A DNA stretch of 64,000 nt from Rhizobiales bacterium NRL2 (GTDB lineage Bacteria > Pseudomonadota > Alphaproteobacteria > Minwuiales > Minwuiaceae): NCBI GenBank assembly GCA_001664005.1, contig CP016093.1:2749001-2813000 (forward strand), written 5' to 3'. Shown piece by piece: positions 63,092 to 64,000 of the stretch. The notes below the pieces were generated by a model that searched no databases, was not told where the DNA came from, and saw only the letters and a program-made list of their open reading frames with translations. The position numbers and the translations under genes were made by a program. How positions within the stretch are numbered: position 1 is the stretch's first letter; each line of letters starts with the position of its first letter.

Positions 63092-64000
63092 CGATCAGGT
63101 CGTCCAGGCGCGCGCCGGGGCCATCGCCTTCGACAATCCGCCGGTAGATCGCCGGATCGGTCGCGCCTTCGCAGCCGAAGACCAGCACGCGGGAGCTTTC
63201 GTCGAGCCCGATCGCAGCCTTGAGGTCCGGGTCCGCCGCCGCGCCGATAAGTCCGATCAGACCGGGGACCGCCGACTCGCCCGCGGTGATCGGCCCGCCG
63301 CCCGCCGCGCCGGCGGCCAGCAGGCGCATGGCGGGCGCCACCATCTCCTCGCCGATGGTGATGTAGTCGGCCGCGCCGCGCGAGAGCACCTCCCAGGCCA
63401 GCAGGGAAACCTCGCCGCAGGAGAGGCCGGCCATCACCGTTTCCTCCTCCAGCACGACGGACGTCGGCCTGCCCGCCCGGGCCGTCGCCATGAGGCAGGC
63501 CGCCCGGGTCGGCTCCACGATGACGAAGCGCGGCCGCGCGGGACCGAGACGCTGCCACATGGCCGCACAGACCGCCGCCGCCAGTCCGCCGACCCCGGCC
63601 TGGACGAAGACGTGGGTTGGCGGCTGGGGCAACTGCGCCATCGCCTCCCCCGCCATCACGCCATAGCCGGCCATCACCAGCCGTGGCACCTCCATGTAGC
63701 CGTCCCATGAGGTATCGGAGACAACCTGCCAGCCATTGGCCTCGGCCTCCTCGGCGCAGAGGCGGACGGACTCGTCATAGTCGCCCTCGATGCGGACGAC
63801 CTCCGCGCCGAAGGCCTCCATGGCCTGCTGGCGGCCCTTGCTGACGCCGGCATGGATGTAGATGCGGCAGCGGCAGCCGGCCATTTCGGCACCCCAGGCG
63901 ACCGAGCGGCCGTGATTGCCGTCGGTCGCCGTGACCACGGTCAGGCCTTGCAGGTCATCGCGATGCCCGCCCTCCCTGATCGCGGCCGGGTCCGGCCGCC
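63084..64000 (-). CDS. PLP-dependent diaminopropionate ammonia-lyase-like protein, 5' end outside the window
   Basis: About 305 C-terminal residues of a fold-type II PLP enzyme; the N-terminus with the Schiff-base lysine lies beyond 64000. VTATDGNHGRSVAWGA (phosphate/Asn segment), IYIHAGVSKGR, NGWQVVSDTSWDGY, THVFVQAGVGGLAAAV (Gly-rich PLP phosphate loop), MAGLSCGEVSLLAWEVL and AGESAVPGLIGL closely follow diaminopropionate ammonia-lyase (DpaL/YgeX), more than threonine dehydratase. It overlaps the M24 gene by 8 nt. With that gene and the racemase it forms an apparent catabolic operon. Confidence 0.83.
   Translation of the reverse strand, partial: RPDPAAIREGGHRDDLQGLTVVTATDGNHGRSVAWGAEMAGCRCRIYIHAGVSKGRQQAMEAFGAEVVRIEGDYDESVRLCAEEAEANGWQVVSDTSWDGYMEVPRLVMAGYGVMAGEAMAQLPQPPTHVFVQAGVGGLAAAVCAAMWQRLGPARPRFVIVEPTRAACLMATARAGRPTSVVLEEETVMAGLSCGEVSLLAWEVLSRGAADYITIGEEMVAPAMRLLAAGAAGGGPITAGESAVPGLIGLIGAAADPDLKAAIGLDESSRVLVFGCEGATDPAIYRRIVEGDGPGARLDDLIDG

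Overview
The window is about 64 kb of GC-rich (roughly two-thirds G+C by eye), densely coding chromosomal DNA. Gene content points to an alphaproteobacterium: a ChvG/ChvI-type two-component pair, a hisZ-purA pair, a SUV3-like helicase overlapping an S4-domain gene, a zf-CHCC zinc-finger gene, a DUF1127 protein and a SAM-II riboswitch in front of a metY gene. The two TRAP transporters and the chemoreceptor array suggest a free-living, possibly marine heterotroph of a Rhodospirillales-like lineage; the lineage is inference only. I see no transposase, phage gene, integrase or CRISPR array.

Layout. 1-6246: a TRAP uptake system (dctPQM) followed by a crotonase and a short-chain dehydrogenase on the minus strand, divergent from a thiolase-fold protein plus its DUF35 partner; this looks like uptake and CoA-dependent breakdown of an organic acid. 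6313-9522: an alkyl-sulfatase-like MBL protein with an altered metal motif, two small proteins and a metallophosphoesterase. 9812-16623: three tandem NIT-HAMP chemoreceptors, each predicted at 686 aa and each followed by a terminator-like hairpin. 16694-21034: MBL hydrolase, alpha/beta hydrolase, luciferase-like monooxygenase and acyl-CoA ligase. 21159-25749: a minus-strand series of OsmC, an AurF-like diiron protein, a SARP/TolB/TPR regulator, a truncated globin lacking the proximal His, and a DUF1127 protein. 25924-28404: a large epimerase-SPW-VKOR-like fusion, divergent from fumC (28597-30000).

30048-36808: an enolase-superfamily enzyme, a PAS protein, then padR with an RND efflux pair. 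36809-37089 holds a tandem duplication over the RND stop codon and a REP/MITE-like inverted repeat. 37090-44259: purA and hisZ, divergent from a tight operon helicase-S4-xthA-GFA-hypothetical-sterol desaturase. 45141-53152: ChvG/ChvI, a MATE exporter coupled to an orphan ABC ATPase, a zinc-finger protein and polA. 53175-56780: a lipase-like hydrolase, a TVP38 membrane protein, a SAM-II riboswitch plus terminator ahead of metY, and tRNA-Ala(CGC). 56894-64000: a second TRAP system with a Tat-exported binding protein, a BASS transporter, and an overlapping trio (Asp/Glu-racemase-like, M24 peptidase-like, diaminopropionate ammonia-lyase-like) reminiscent of ectoine or diamino-acid catabolism.

The most unusual items are the epimerase-SPW-VKOR fusion without visible loop cysteines, the AurF-like/regulator/ligandless-globin neighbourhood, the SAM-II aptamer with an extra hairpin and a terminator, the triplicated chemoreceptors, and the degenerate alkyl-sulfatase-like protein.
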